From Flavobacteriaceae bacterium (GTDB taxonomy: Bacteria; Bacteroidota; Bacteroidia; Flavobacteriales; Flavobacteriaceae), in contig JANSXF010000009.1 in assembly GCA_024743095.1 (NCBI GenBank), forward strand, positions 1 through 64,000: 64,000 nucleotides of DNA, written 5' to 3'. Position 1 is the first letter of the stretch, and every line of letters starts with the position of its first letter. Of the stretch, positions 37,159 through 45,891 are shown in pieces. The notes under the pieces were generated by a model. It was not told where the DNA came from, searched no databases, and worked only from the letters and a program-made list of their open reading frames with translations. The translations under genes and the position numbers were made by a program.

Positions 37159-38634
37159 TTATCCGATTGGCTTCATGGCCGTCATTGATGCACGCAATCT
37201 GGCACCGACCACCTCTACATCGTGTTCACGGATGGCCTTGTTCACAGCAATCAACTTTACGTTGTCCACACCTGTGTCTTTACCTTCGCCAAAATGTTTA
37301 CCAATGATGTCGATTTCCACGGTTTTCATAAATTCAGTCAAAAGTGGCTTACACGCATGGTCGAACAAATAACAACCGTATTCTGCCGTATCGGAGATCA
37401 CACGGTTCATTTCGAACAATTTCTTTCTTGCAATGGTGTTTGCAATCAAAGGTGTCTCATGCAATGATTCGTAGTAAGCAGACTCACCGATGATTCCGGA
37501 TTCGGTCATGGTCTCATAAGCCAATTCCACCCCGGATTTCACAAAAGCGACCATCAAAACACCATTATCGTAGTATTCTTGCTCAGAGATTTCCATATCA
37601 CCTGCCGGAGTCTTTTCGAAAGCGGTCTCCCCTGTGGCAGACCTCCAGTCCAATAGGTTTTTATCGCCATTGTCCCAGTCTTCCATCATGGTTTTGGAGA
37701 AATGTCCGCTCATGATGTCATCCATATGTTTTTGGAACAACGGACGCATGATAACTTTTAGTTCTTCAGCCAAATCAAACGCTTTTATTTTGGCAGGATT
37801 GGATAAACGGTCCATCATATTGGTAATGCCACCTTGCTTCAAACCTTCAGTAATGGTTTCCCATCCGTATTGGATCAATTTGGAAGCATAGGCTTTATCA
37901 ACTCCTTTTTCAACCATTTTGTTGAAGGAAAGAATAGATCCCGTTTGCAACAAACCACAAAGAATGGTCTGCTCTCCCATCAAATCCGACTTTACTTCCG
38001 CCACAAATGATGATTCCAGCACGCCCGCTTTATCCCCACCTGTTCCTGCAGCATAGGCCTTGGCTTGTTCCAAACCTTTTCCTTCCGGATCGTTTTCTGG
38101 GTGTACGGCAATCAAAGTTGGCACACCGAAACCTCTTTTGTATTCTTCACGCACTTCGGAACCTGGACTTTTTGGCGCCACCATGATCACTGTAAGGTCC
38201 TCACGCACCTGCATTCCTTCTTCCACAATATTGAATCCGTGGGAGTATGATAGGGTTGCCCCTTTTTTCATCAAAGGCATTACTGTGCTTACCACATTGG
38301 TGTGCTGTTTGTCCGGAGTAAGATTGATGACCAAATCAGCATCTGGAATCAATTCCTCGTAAGTTCCCACCACAAAGTTGTTCTCCTTGGCGTTTTTAAA
38401 GGATTGTCTTTCCTCCTTGATTGCTGCTGGACGAAGGGCATACGAAATGTCCAATCCAGAATCGCGCATGTTCAACCCTTGGTTCAACCCTTGGGCACCA
38501 CATCCAACAATTACAATTTTTTTTCCTTTTAGTGCGGTAACACCATCAGCGAACTCGCTGGAATCCATAAATCTACATTTTCCCAACTGTGTCAGTTGTT
38601 CGCGAAGTGATAGTGTGTTAAAGTAATTTGCCAT
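37159..38634 (-). CDS. ilvC: Ketol-acid reductoisomerase, class II (long form)
   Basis: IlvC (491 residues) converts acetolactate or acetohydroxybutyrate to the dihydroxy acid with NADPH and Mg. The length places it in class II, with a duplicated C-terminal knotted domain, as in enteric and plant enzymes. The nucleotide-binding motif is [12 protein letters not shown] (about 40-51). An in-frame Arg/Lys pattern after it fits NADPH use. It is 24 bp after ilvN and 18 bp before ilvA. Confidence 0.97.
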   Translation of the reverse strand: MANYFNTLSLREQLTQLGKCRFMDSSEFADGVTALKGKKIVIVGCGAQGLNQGLNMRDSGLDISYALRPAAIKEERQSFKNAKENNFVVGTYEELIPDADLVINLTPDKQHTNVVSTVMPLMKKGATLSYSHGFNIVEEGMQVREDLTVIMVAPKSPGSEVREEYKRGFGVPTLIAVHPENDPEGKGLEQAKAYAAGTGGDKAGVLESSFVAEVKSDLMGEQTILCGLLQTGSILSFNKMVEKGVDKAYASKLIQYGWETITEGLKQGGITNMMDRLSNPAKIKAFDLAEELKVIMRPLFQKHMDDIMSGHFSKTMMEDWDNGDKNLLDWRSATGETAFEKTPAGDMEISEQEYYDNGVLMVAFVKSGVELAYETMTESGIIGESAYYESLHETPLIANTIARKKLFEMNRVISDTAEYGCYLFDHACKPLLTEFMKTVEIDIIGKHFGEGKDTGVDNVKLIAVNKAIREHDVEVVGARLRASMTAMKPIG

Positions 38635-38658
38635 TTTTAATATTTGATTTTACGCTAT

Positions 38659-39186
38659 TTAGTTTTCTTGAAATTCCTGTAATATTTCGCTTATGGGCAT
38701 TGTTGCCTTGGTAACTGCGATTCGTCCCGATCGCACAAACTGCATAATGCCATATGGCAAAAGTGCATCGTGCATTTCGTCTATTTCATGCCTACGACCT
38801 GTTTTGGCCAATGCAAAAAACTCACGGTTGACAGTTACAATCTGGGCATTGCTTTCTTTGATGATATTTTGAATCTGACGTTCATCGAACAACAAATGCG
38901 AAGCTATTTTGAACAGTGCCGATTCCTGATAAATGGTTTCATCATCAGTATGATAGTATGCTTTGATGACCTCTATTTGTTTCTCTATCTGACCAACGAT
39001 CTTACGTGTCCAATCTTCGGTGGTAAAGACTACAATCGTGAATTTGGAAACACCTTCAATCTCTGATTTTGAAACATTTAAACTTTCAATATTAATATGT
39101 CGCTTTAAGAATATCCCTGATATCCTATTGAGCAATCCCACATGATTTTCGGAATACACCGAGATGGTATACCATTGTTTTCCCAT
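38659..39186 (-). CDS. ilvN: Acetolactate synthase, small regulatory subunit
   Basis: IlvN (175 residues) activates IlvB and makes it sensitive to valine. The N-terminal ACT domain (YTISVYSENHVGLLNRISGIF, here spread over residues 6-26) and the family C-terminal domain with the MPYG-like ending are present. In most operons it follows ilvB directly; here a methyltransferase gene of 193 codons separates them, with 5 bp between methyltransferase and ilvN. Confidence 0.95.
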   Translation of the reverse strand: MGKQWYTISVYSENHVGLLNRISGIFLKRHINIESLNVSKSEIEGVSKFTIVVFTTEDWTRKIVGQIEKQIEVIKAYYHTDDETIYQESALFKIASHLLFDERQIQNIIKESNAQIVTVNREFFALAKTGRRHEIDEMHDALLPYGIMQFVRSGRIAVTKATMPISEILQEFQEN

Positions 39187-39191
39187 GTTTT

Positions 39192-39773
39192 TTATTTTTT
39201 TACTGCAACTATAAGTCCTGTGGACCAGTCCATCTTTGTTATTGTAATGTCTTTTCTTTTTTCAATTGTTTTGATCAATTCGTTTGCCTTTTCTTCATGG
39301 TCTTCTGGCCAATTGGACTGCTTCTTCATATCGTCGATTACATAGTAACCGCCTTTTTTTAATAATGCCAAAGCAGTATCCAAATGGCTATATTTTCCAG
39401 GCCATGCATCTGCAAATATCAAATCGAAGGATTCGCCTTGATACTCCTTCAGCCATTTTCCGCCATCGGTGCAAATTAGCTCCAATCTATCTTCGTCTTC
39501 AAAAAACAGTTGGGCCACTTCAATAAGCTCCGAATCATTGTCAACGCTTAATATTCTTGAATCCTCGTCCATTCCCTGAATCATCCAAGCTAAGGACAAA
39601 CCGATTCCCGTACCCAACTCTAAGAAATTGCCAGCAGGTTTTGATGCTACCAATGTCTTCAAGAGTGTGCCAATATAAATATCGGAAGGCATCGTAAACC
39701 CCATCTCTTTGCTCTTCTCAAGCAAATTTTGATATTGTTTTGGCCGTTCTATGATTAAGGATTGGTCCATCAT
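39192..39773 (-). CDS. Class I SAM-dependent methyltransferase inside the ilv operon
   Basis: A 193-residue O-methyltransferase-like protein. The SAM-binding motif I is FLELGTGIGLSLAWM (about 45-59), followed by the acidic ILSVDNDSE (motif II) and DLIFADAWPGKY (motif III-like, about 115). A short helical N terminus precedes the fold. Its ATG overlaps the ilvB stop by four bases and ilvN starts 5 bp after it, so it is built into the operon. The substrate is unknown. A role in branched-chain metabolism is inferred only from position. Confidence 0.85.
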   Translation of the reverse strand: MMDQSLIIERPKQYQNLLEKSKEMGFTMPSDIYIGTLLKTLVASKPAGNFLELGTGIGLSLAWMIQGMDEDSRILSVDNDSELIEVAQLFFEDEDRLELICTDGGKWLKEYQGESFDLIFADAWPGKYSHLDTALALLKKGGYYVIDDMKKQSNWPEDHEEKANELIKTIEKRKDITITKMDWSTGLIVAVKK

Positions 39774-41503
39774 TTCAATCTGATGTCTGATACGGATGCT
39801 CCTGATGGAATCATAGGGAATACGTTGTCCTCTTTTTCCACTTTCACTTCCAAAAAGTAAGGGTCTTTGGACGCCATCATTTCTTGTACGGCCTCTTGAA
39901 GGTCAGTTCTTCCGGACACCCTTCTTGATTTGATATGATATCCTTCGGCAATCTTTACAAAATCAGGATTCGTCATCACAGTTGATGCATATCTCCTGTC
40001 AAAGAAAAGTTCTTGCCATTGACGCACCATCCCCAAGTGATCGTTGTTCAATACCACAATTTTCACGGGGACATTGTGCTGGAAAATAACACCTAACTCT
40101 TGAATGGTCATCTGATACCCGCCATCACCGATAATTGCGACCACTTCGCGGTCCATGGCCCCCATTTTGGCTCCAATGGCCGCAGGAAGACCAAATCCCA
40201 TGGTTCCAAGACCTCCTGAGGTAATATTGCTCTTGGACTGCTTGAACTTGGCGTAGCGACAGGCAATCATCTGGTGTTGTCCCACATCTGAGACCATCAC
40301 AGCTCTATGACCAGAAGCCACATTGATTTGTTCGATTACCTCCCCCATGGTCAACCCTTCTTTGGTCGGGTGAATATCGTTTTTGATCAAAGTATCGTAT
40401 TCGATTTGATACATTTTATCAAACTCGCCCTTCCAATCCTTATGTTCCTTTTTGTCCACCAAAGGCAAAATGGCGTTCAAGGTTTCTTTGGAATTGCCCA
40501 AAACGGCAACATCTACCTTCACATTTTTATTTACCTCGGCAGGATCTATTTCAAAATGAACAATTTTGGCCTGCTTTGCATAGGTGTTCAAGTCACCTGT
40601 TACACGATCATCGAAACGCATGCCTATAGCAATGAGCACATCGCACTCGTTGGTCAGCATATTGGGCCCATAGTTCCCGTGCATTCCCACCATTCCAACA
40701 TTCAGCGGATGGTCCGTATCCATGGCGGAAAGACCGAGAATGGTCCATGCGGCAGGTATTCCGGTTTTTTCAACAAATGCTTTGAGTTCAGCTTCAGCTT
40801 CACCTAAAATCACACCTTGTCCAAAAACGATAAATGGTTTTTTGGCACTGTTTATCAATTCGGCAGCTTTCTCCAAACTACCTGTTTCAGGTTTAGGAAC
40901 CGGCTTATAACTTCTGACCTTCGTGCATTTTTCGTATACAAAATCAAGCTCGTCAAACTGAGCGTTTTTGGTAATATCTATCAATACGGGGCCCGGTCGT
41001 CCGGATTTGGCAATATAAAACGCCTTTGCCATTATCTCGGGAATCTCCTCCACCCTGGTTATCTGGTAGTTCCACTTCGTTACAGGAGTGGAAATACCAA
41101 CAATATCGGTTTCTTGGAACGCATCCGAACCTAAAAGACTTCTCGTTACCTGCCCAGTAATACAAACCATTGGGGTGGAATCTATCTGCGCATCGGCGAT
41201 CCCCGTTACTAAATTGGTAGCCCCGGGTCCGGAAGTTGCCATTGCGACCCCTACTCTACCTGTAACCCTGGCATAGCCTTGTGCGGCATGTGTAGCACCT
41301 TGCTCGTGTCGCGTCAAAATATGGGTCAGTTTGTCCTGAAACTTGTATAATTCATCATAAACCGGCATAATGGCACCTCCTGGATAACCATATATCAAAT
41401 CCACTCCCTCTGCGAGCAAACAATGGATAATCGCCTCTGCACCAGTAATTCTGATGGCTTTTTGACTTTTACTATCTTTTTTTTGTGCTTTTAATGTCTC
41501 CAT
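39770..41503 (-). CDS. ilvB: Acetolactate synthase, large catalytic subunit
   Basis: IlvB (577 residues) condenses two pyruvates, or pyruvate and 2-oxobutyrate, using ThDP, FAD and Mg. Landmarks are the GYPGGAIMPVYDELY start of the domain (about 39-53), the catalytic Glu in RHEQGATHAAQGYAR, the SGPGATNLVTGI motif, and the ThDP/Mg motif IGDGGYQMTIQELGV (near 460) with its NN pair (VLNNDHLGM). It is 36 bp after ilvD and overlaps the methyltransferase gene by four bases. Confidence 0.97.
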   Translation of the reverse strand: METLKAQKKDSKSQKAIRITGAEAIIHCLLAEGVDLIYGYPGGAIMPVYDELYKFQDKLTHILTRHEQGATHAAQGYARVTGRVGVAMATSGPGATNLVTGIADAQIDSTPMVCITGQVTRSLLGSDAFQETDIVGISTPVTKWNYQITRVEEIPEIMAKAFYIAKSGRPGPVLIDITKNAQFDELDFVYEKCTKVRSYKPVPKPETGSLEKAAELINSAKKPFIVFGQGVILGEAEAELKAFVEKTGIPAAWTILGLSAMDTDHPLNVGMVGMHGNYGPNMLTNECDVLIAIGMRFDDRVTGDLNTYAKQAKIVHFEIDPAEVNKNVKVDVAVLGNSKETLNAILPLVDKKEHKDWKGEFDKMYQIEYDTLIKNDIHPTKEGLTMGEVIEQINVASGHRAVMVSDVGQHQMIACRYAKFKQSKSNITSGGLGTMGFGLPAAIGAKMGAMDREVVAIIGDGGYQMTIQELGVIFQHNVPVKIVVLNNDHLGMVRQWQELFFDRRYASTVMTNPDFVKIAEGYHIKSRRVSGRTDLQEAVQEMMASKDPYFLEVKVEKEDNVFPMIPSGASVSDIRLK

Positions 41504-41539
41504 AAGCCTATATTTAGGGAGATACCCCTATCATGATTG

Positions 41540-43216
41540 TTAAAACAAATCGGTAACGCAACCTTTGGCTGCCGATGATACCGTTTTGGCGTATTTGTAC
41601 AAGCTTCCCGACTTTATTTTTAATTCAGGTTGCTTCCATTCTTTTCTTCGTTGTTCGAACTCTTCGTCCGAAATGTTGATATTGATGGTGTTGTTAACGG
41701 CATCTATTGTAATTTCATCGCCATTTTTCACCAAGGCGATTCCACCGCCAACTTGTGCTTCGGGGGAAACGTGACCTACTACAAATCCGTGGGACCCGCC
41801 AGAAAATCTTCCATCAGTAATCAATGCAACATCTTTTCCAAGACCAGCTCCCATAATGGCGGAAGTGGGTTTCAACATTTCGGGCATTCCAGGCGCCCCT
41901 TTTGGGCCTTCGTAGCGAATGACCACCACATCACCCTTTTGGACCTTTCCATTATGGATCCCCTCGTTAACGGCAGCTTCACTGTCAAAAACGCGAGCTG
42001 TCCCTGTAAATTCGAGTCCTTCCTTGCCTGTGATTTTTGCCACAGCTCCTTCGGAAGCCAAGTTTCCGTATAAAATTCGGATGTGTCCGGTTTGTTTGAT
42101 TGGTTGTTCCTTCTTTCTGATGATGTCCTGACCTTCGTCCAAATCCGGGGCATCCAATAAGTTTTCGGCCAAGGTTTTTCCTGTAACGGTCATGCAATCA
42201 CCATGAAGCATGCCTTCTTTCAGCATATACTTCAATACCGCAGGAACTCCCCCAACTTTATGAAGGTCTTCCATCAAATATTTTCCACTTGGTTTTAAAT
42301 CGGCCAATAAAGGTGTGGACTCACTGATTCGAGTGATGTCCTCCAAAGTAAAATCAACCTCGGCAGCATGTGCGATTGCCATAAAATGAAGTACGGCATT
42401 TGTTGAACCACCAAGAACCGTCACCAACCTAAACGCATTTTCCAAGGCCTTTTTGGTAACAATGTCCCTTGGCTTGATGTCTTCTTTCAATAAATGGTAC
42501 AATGCAGCGCCAGATGCTTCGCAATCCGCTTGTTTTTTATCGTTCACCGCAGGAATCGAGGAATTGAAAGGCATGGACATGCCCATAGCTTCAATGGCAG
42601 ATGCCATGGTATTGGCTGTGTACATACCTCCACAGGCCCCCGCACCCGGACATGCTTTGTGAATGACTTCTTTATATTCGGTCTCATCTATGGCACCTGC
42701 CACTTTTTGCCCGTAGGCTTCAAAAGCGGAGATAATATCCAATTTTTTATTGTTGTGGCACCCCGGTGCAATGGTTCCCCCATACACCAAGATGGAGGGG
42801 CGATTCAATCGTAATTGGGCCATTAGGGCACCGGGCATGTTCTTATCACAACCTACCACGGTGACCAAACCATCATAACTCATGGCATGAATCACCGTTT
42901 CAATGGAATCCGCAATTATATCTCTTGAAGGTAAGGAGTAACGCATTCCTGGTGTCCCATTGGAAATTCCATCGCTTACTCCAATGGTGTTGAAGATGAG
43001 CCCTACCAAATTGGATGACTCCACTCCTTTTTTTACATCGAGGGCCAAATCGTTCAGGTGCATGTTACAGGGATTGCCCTCGTACCCTGTGCTTGCTATT
43101 CCGATTAAAGGTTTTTGCAGATCTTCGTCTGTTAGTCCAATCGCATGCAACATGGCCTGTGCGGCGGGCAGCGTTGGATCTTGTGTTACTTTTTTACTAA
43201 ACTTGTTCAATTCCAT
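41540..43216 (-). CDS. ilvD: Dihydroxy-acid dehydratase
   Basis: IlvD (558 residues) dehydrates the dihydroxy acids to 2-oxo acids for valine and isoleucine, using an Fe-S cluster. Cluster cysteines are in GCDKNMPG (near 122) and [16 protein letters not shown] (near 190-205). I chose the ATG at 43216 (Met-Glu-Leu-Asn-Lys); a TTG two codons upstream is possible but less likely. It is the first structural gene of the ilv operon. Its upstream 190 nt follow the attenuator hairpin, and include a further -7-like element at 43266-43273. Confidence 0.97.
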   Translation of the reverse strand: MELNKFSKKVTQDPTLPAAQAMLHAIGLTDEDLQKPLIGIASTGYEGNPCNMHLNDLALDVKKGVESSNLVGLIFNTIGVSDGISNGTPGMRYSLPSRDIIADSIETVIHAMSYDGLVTVVGCDKNMPGALMAQLRLNRPSILVYGGTIAPGCHNNKKLDIISAFEAYGQKVAGAIDETEYKEVIHKACPGAGACGGMYTANTMASAIEAMGMSMPFNSSIPAVNDKKQADCEASGAALYHLLKEDIKPRDIVTKKALENAFRLVTVLGGSTNAVLHFMAIAHAAEVDFTLEDITRISESTPLLADLKPSGKYLMEDLHKVGGVPAVLKYMLKEGMLHGDCMTVTGKTLAENLLDAPDLDEGQDIIRKKEQPIKQTGHIRILYGNLASEGAVAKITGKEGLEFTGTARVFDSEAAVNEGIHNGKVQKGDVVVIRYEGPKGAPGMPEMLKPTSAIMGAGLGKDVALITDGRFSGGSHGFVVGHVSPEAQVGGGIALVKNGDEITIDAVNNTININISDEEFEQRRKEWKQPELKIKSGSLYKYAKTVSSAAKGCVTDLF

Positions 43217-43265
43217 TATCAAATTTCATTCAAATGCAGTATTCTTCTGAATATATATCGTAATT

Positions 43266-43273
43266 CAAAGATA
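43266..43273 (-). promoter_or_regulatory. Possible internal -7 element upstream of ilvD
   Basis: TATCTTTG on the minus strand fits TAnnTTTG, 50 bp before the ilvD ATG and downstream of the attenuator hairpin. If active it would give transcription that escapes attenuation. A match of this kind within 150 bp has an appreciable chance of being accidental. Confidence 0.25.
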
Positions 43274-43408
43274 TATGTTTAAAAAGCCCTAGATTTTTAA
43301 CAGTTCTTGGCTGTTTAAATCCACTGGAAACATAATATGAATAAACCACTGTTATTCAAACTTTTAGACCAATTAAAATTCCAATATTCAATTAATTTTA
43401 TTACAAAT

Positions 43409-43446
43409 AAAAAAGGCCTGTATCATGACGATACAGGCCTTTTTTA
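43409..43446 (-). terminator. ilv operon attenuator terminator hairpin
   Basis: Read on the minus strand, AAAAAGGCCTGTATC (43444-43430) pairs perfectly with GATACAGGCCTTTTT (43424-43410), with a 5-nt loop and a terminal T-run. It lies between a Val/Ile-rich leader peptide and ilvD. A further copy of GATACAG at 43467-43461, overlapping the leader stop codon, can pair with the CTGTATC of the 5' arm, so the hairpin and an antiterminator exclude each other. It may also end read-through from pxpC, 130 bp upstream. Confidence 0.85.
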
Positions 43447-43460
43447 GTCAATAGTAAAGT

Positions 43461-43467
43461 CTGTATC
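43461..43467 (-). promoter_or_regulatory. Antiterminator arm of the ilv attenuator
   Basis: The seven bases GATACAG on the minus strand are identical to the start of the terminator's 3' arm and complementary to CTGTATC in its 5' arm, with two extra G-U pairs possible on the outer side. They overlap the leader TGA (43468-43466), so a ribosome at the stop codon would cover them and a ribosome stalled earlier on Ile/Val codons would leave them free. Confidence 0.65.
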
Positions 43468-43522
43468 ACTCCATTTCTGGAATAATTACGACCTCGATAA
43501 TGACTTGTTTATTTGTATTCAT
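43466..43522 (-). CDS. ilv operon leader peptide, 18 residues
   Basis: A short reading frame on the minus strand encodes MNTNKQVIIEVVIIPEME and stops with TGA. Seven of the eight residues 7-14 are Val or Ile (3 Val, 4 Ile). Such a run of regulatory codons directly before a terminator hairpin and ilvD is the hallmark of ribosome-mediated attenuation, as known for ilvGMEDA in enterics. No clear Shine-Dalgarno sequence precedes it, as usual in this phylum. It starts 57 bp after the pxpC stop. No leucine codons are present, so sensing should be of Ile and Val. Confidence 0.8.
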   Translation of the reverse strand: MNTNKQVIIEVVIIPEME

Positions 43523-43578
43523 ACAGCAATGGTACAAATTTTTTGCAAAAAAAACTTCAATTCTAGAAAAGATTTCTT

Positions 43579-44418
43579 TTAGACCAGCTTAAACTTTAAC
43601 TCATCCCCATATTTTTTCTGCGCTAAAACAGATATGGACTCTTCGCTCAATTGAAGTATGCGAGGATAACCCCCTGTGGTCTGGCCATCTTTCATGAGAA
43701 TGATCATGCGGCCTGCAGGAGTTAACTGAATAGTACCCGGCAGCGTACCCGATGTCAACATGGAATGTGAATGTCCCGCTATCAACTCTGAAAGCTGGTA
43801 GGCCATTCGGTTGTTTTCTTTGGAAACGGTATAGGTCTTTGCAAAAATCTCCGTAAGCTGACCATCGGACAACAATGAAAACTCTGGGCCTTTGTAGACT
43901 TTCAAGGTTTTTTCTTCAAAGTGCTCCTCAATTTTCACCTCTGATATTTTGGGCTTGTAATTTTCGGTCTTATTGTAAGGTATCTCATCCCCGTCTTTAA
44001 GTCGTGCCGATTTGGTTACCGGATAAAACTGAGAGCGGCTATCTAGGACCTTTTTCGATTGAAACCCTCCTTTGATGGCCAAATACCCCCTAAATCCTTT
44101 CTCAAGTCGACCATAGGATAGAATATCTCCTTTTCCGATTTTAATGACCGAGTAATTATCAATGGGCTCATTGTTCAGCGTAGCCACGATATGGGCTCCG
44201 GACAAACTTATATACGTATCAGTATCAAACTGAAGCGTAGGACCTGTCATGGTGATTTCCAGAACAGCATCATTCTCATCATTCTCCAATAAAAGATTGC
44301 CTTTTTTTACCGATTCAACATCCATGGCACCGGCAATCGGCACACCAACATCCCGATGTCCGAACCGCCCTAGGTCTTGAACTGTCAAATAAAGTCCGGG
44401 TTTCAATACTTTAAGCAT
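43579..44418 (-). CDS. pxpC: 5-oxoprolinase subunit C (biotin-dependent carboxyltransferase family)
   Basis: PxpC (279 residues), one of three subunits of the ATP-dependent prokaryotic 5-oxoprolinase that opens pyroglutamate to glutamate. The family start VLKPGLYLTVQDLGRFGHRDVGVP (here residues 3-26, in two pieces) and the later QLTPAGRMIILMKDGQTTGGY (near 232) are clear. It overlaps pxpB by 8 bp and is the last gene of the Nramp-pxpA-pxpB-pxpC unit, ending 57 bp before the ilv leader peptide on the same strand. Confidence 0.93.
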   Translation of the reverse strand: MLKVLKPGLYLTVQDLGRFGHRDVGVPIAGAMDVESVKKGNLLLENDENDAVLEITMTGPTLQFDTDTYISLSGAHIVATLNNEPIDNYSVIKIGKGDILSYGRLEKGFRGYLAIKGGFQSKKVLDSRSQFYPVTKSARLKDGDEIPYNKTENYKPKISEVKIEEHFEEKTLKVYKGPEFSLLSDGQLTEIFAKTYTVSKENNRMAYQLSELIAGHSHSMLTSGTLPGTIQLTPAGRMIILMKDGQTTGGYPRILQLSEESISVLAQKKYGDELKFKLV

Positions 44419-45148
44419 TCAGAACAACTTTTTCGGGTTCGTAAATACCTACCTCGCCTTCAATTTTATGAAGCTCGTATTCTGCTTTGGATATACTTTC
44501 GAACTGTATCTTGTCCCCTACTTTTACAAAACAGGGCTCATTTTCCTTCGAAGGATCGAACAAATCAACGGGGCAATTGCCGATAATATTCCACCCACCT
44601 GGCGAATCTTGCGGATAAATACCCGTTTGTTTGCTGGCCAACCCAACAGAACCTTTTTGCACTTTTAATCTTGGTTCCGATCTACGTGGAATTTCCAAAG
44701 TTGGAGGAAGTCCGCCCAAATACATAAAGCCAGGCAAAAAACCGATGCCGTACACCACATATTGATGCGATGTATGCTGTTTAATTAGTTCTTCCACAGA
44801 AATATCCAATGTATTGGAAACCTCTTCGATATCCATTCCAAATTCAAGGTCGTAGCACACGGGCAATGTCCATAGGTGTTGGACACGTTCCATTTTGGAT
44901 TTGGCCTGCTTTTCTTGGCACTCCAAAATCATGTTTTTGGTCTCCTCAAAATCTATGTGATCTTGATTGTAGACCATCGTCAAGGAATTATAGGCAACGG
45001 ACATTTCCCAACCAGGGATTTCCAACTCCTTAAATGCGTCCATAAAATCGAGGATGTCTGCCAAAATGGACTCACTCACCTTGTCCGGCCATTCTACTAA
45101 AACAGCTCGTTCTCCAAAGGGTTTGATGCTAATGGGGTAACTTTTCAT
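44411..45148 (-). CDS. pxpB: 5-oxoprolinase subunit B (KipI-type)
   Basis: PxpB (245 residues), the KipI/allophanate-hydrolase-subunit-1-like partner of PxpC. Typical pieces are the N-terminal KPFGERAVLVEWPD, then YGIGFLPGFMYLGGLP (near 133) and VGLASKQTGIYPQDSPGGWN (near 167). It overlaps pxpA by 4 bp and pxpC by 8 bp, which predicts tight coupling and fixed subunit ratios. Confidence 0.94.
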   Translation of the reverse strand: MKSYPISIKPFGERAVLVEWPDKVSESILADILDFMDAFKELEIPGWEMSVAYNSLTMVYNQDHIDFEETKNMILECQEKQAKSKMERVQHLWTLPVCYDLEFGMDIEEVSNTLDISVEELIKQHTSHQYVVYGIGFLPGFMYLGGLPPTLEIPRRSEPRLKVQKGSVGLASKQTGIYPQDSPGGWNIIGNCPVDLFDPSKENEPCFVKVGDKIQFESISKAEYELHKIEGEVGIYEPEKVVLNA

Positions 45149-45891
45149 TTTTGTATGTGCACCTGGTTCTCAGCTAATGTTGTAGAAAGATACATTAATA
45201 TTTTTAAGGCAGAAATTGTATCGCCATGTATACATAGGGTATCTGCTTGTATTTTGCACCATACACCGTTCGCGGTCATAACCTTACTATTTTTAATGAT
45301 GGGCAAAATGTGGTGTAGCACTGCTTTAGGTTCTTCTATCAGGGCATTTTCTTGTTTTCTGGAGACCAAGGATCGGTCAGAATTGTAGTTTCTGTCCGCA
45401 AAGGCTTCAAACCAAATTTTAAAACCTTGTCCTTTGGCCATTCTTGATATCTCTGAGCCAAAAGGAAGGTATAAAACTGCCTTTTCTTTGTAATCTGCAA
45501 TAGCTTCCAAATATACCTTTGCCAAATGCTCGTCCTTTGCCGTCTGGTTATACAGTGCCCCATGGGCCTTGATATGGTGCAATGGAATTCCTACCTGCTT
45601 CAAAACCTCATCAAAGTCCATCAATTGTTGTTTAATATTTTGTATTAAGTCTTTGTTTGAAATATCCATCACCTCCCTGCCAAAATTGGCTTTATCGGGG
45701 TATGATGGATGGGAACCTACTTTAATATTGGATTTCTTGGCAAGTGAAGCGACCTTCAACATGGTTTTCTTATCACCTGCATGACCGCCACAGGCAATAT
45801 TACAGGAACTTATAAATGGGAAAATATCGGTCTCGTTGCCAATTCCTTCACCAACATCACAATTAATATCTATCTTAAACTGACTCATCAA
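45145..45891 (-). CDS. pxpA: 5-oxoprolinase subunit A (LamB/YcsF)
   Basis: PxpA (248 residues) of the LamB/YcsF family, catalytic subunit of 5-oxoprolinase. The N terminus IDINCDVGEGIGNE and the SSCNIACGGHAGD block (near 28-40) are diagnostic, as is HIKAHGALYNQ (near 106). Two ATG codons in a row start the gene; either could be used. It overlaps the upstream transporter gene by four bases (ATGA). Confidence 0.95.
   Translation of the reverse strand: MMSQFKIDINCDVGEGIGNETDIFPFISSCNIACGGHAGDKKTMLKVASLAKKSNIKVGSHPSYPDKANFGREVMDISNKDLIQNIKQQLMDFDEVLKQVGIPLHHIKAHGALYNQTAKDEHLAKVYLEAIADYKEKAVLYLPFGSEISRMAKGQGFKIWFEAFADRNYNSDRSLVSRKQENALIEEPKAVLHHILPIIKNSKVMTANGVWCKIQADTLCIHGDTISALKILMYLSTTLAENQVHIQK

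Noticed and set aside
36535..37188. Plus-strand open frame of 217 codons inside ilvA
   Set aside because: It is antisense to a well-supported threonine deaminase and carries no motifs.
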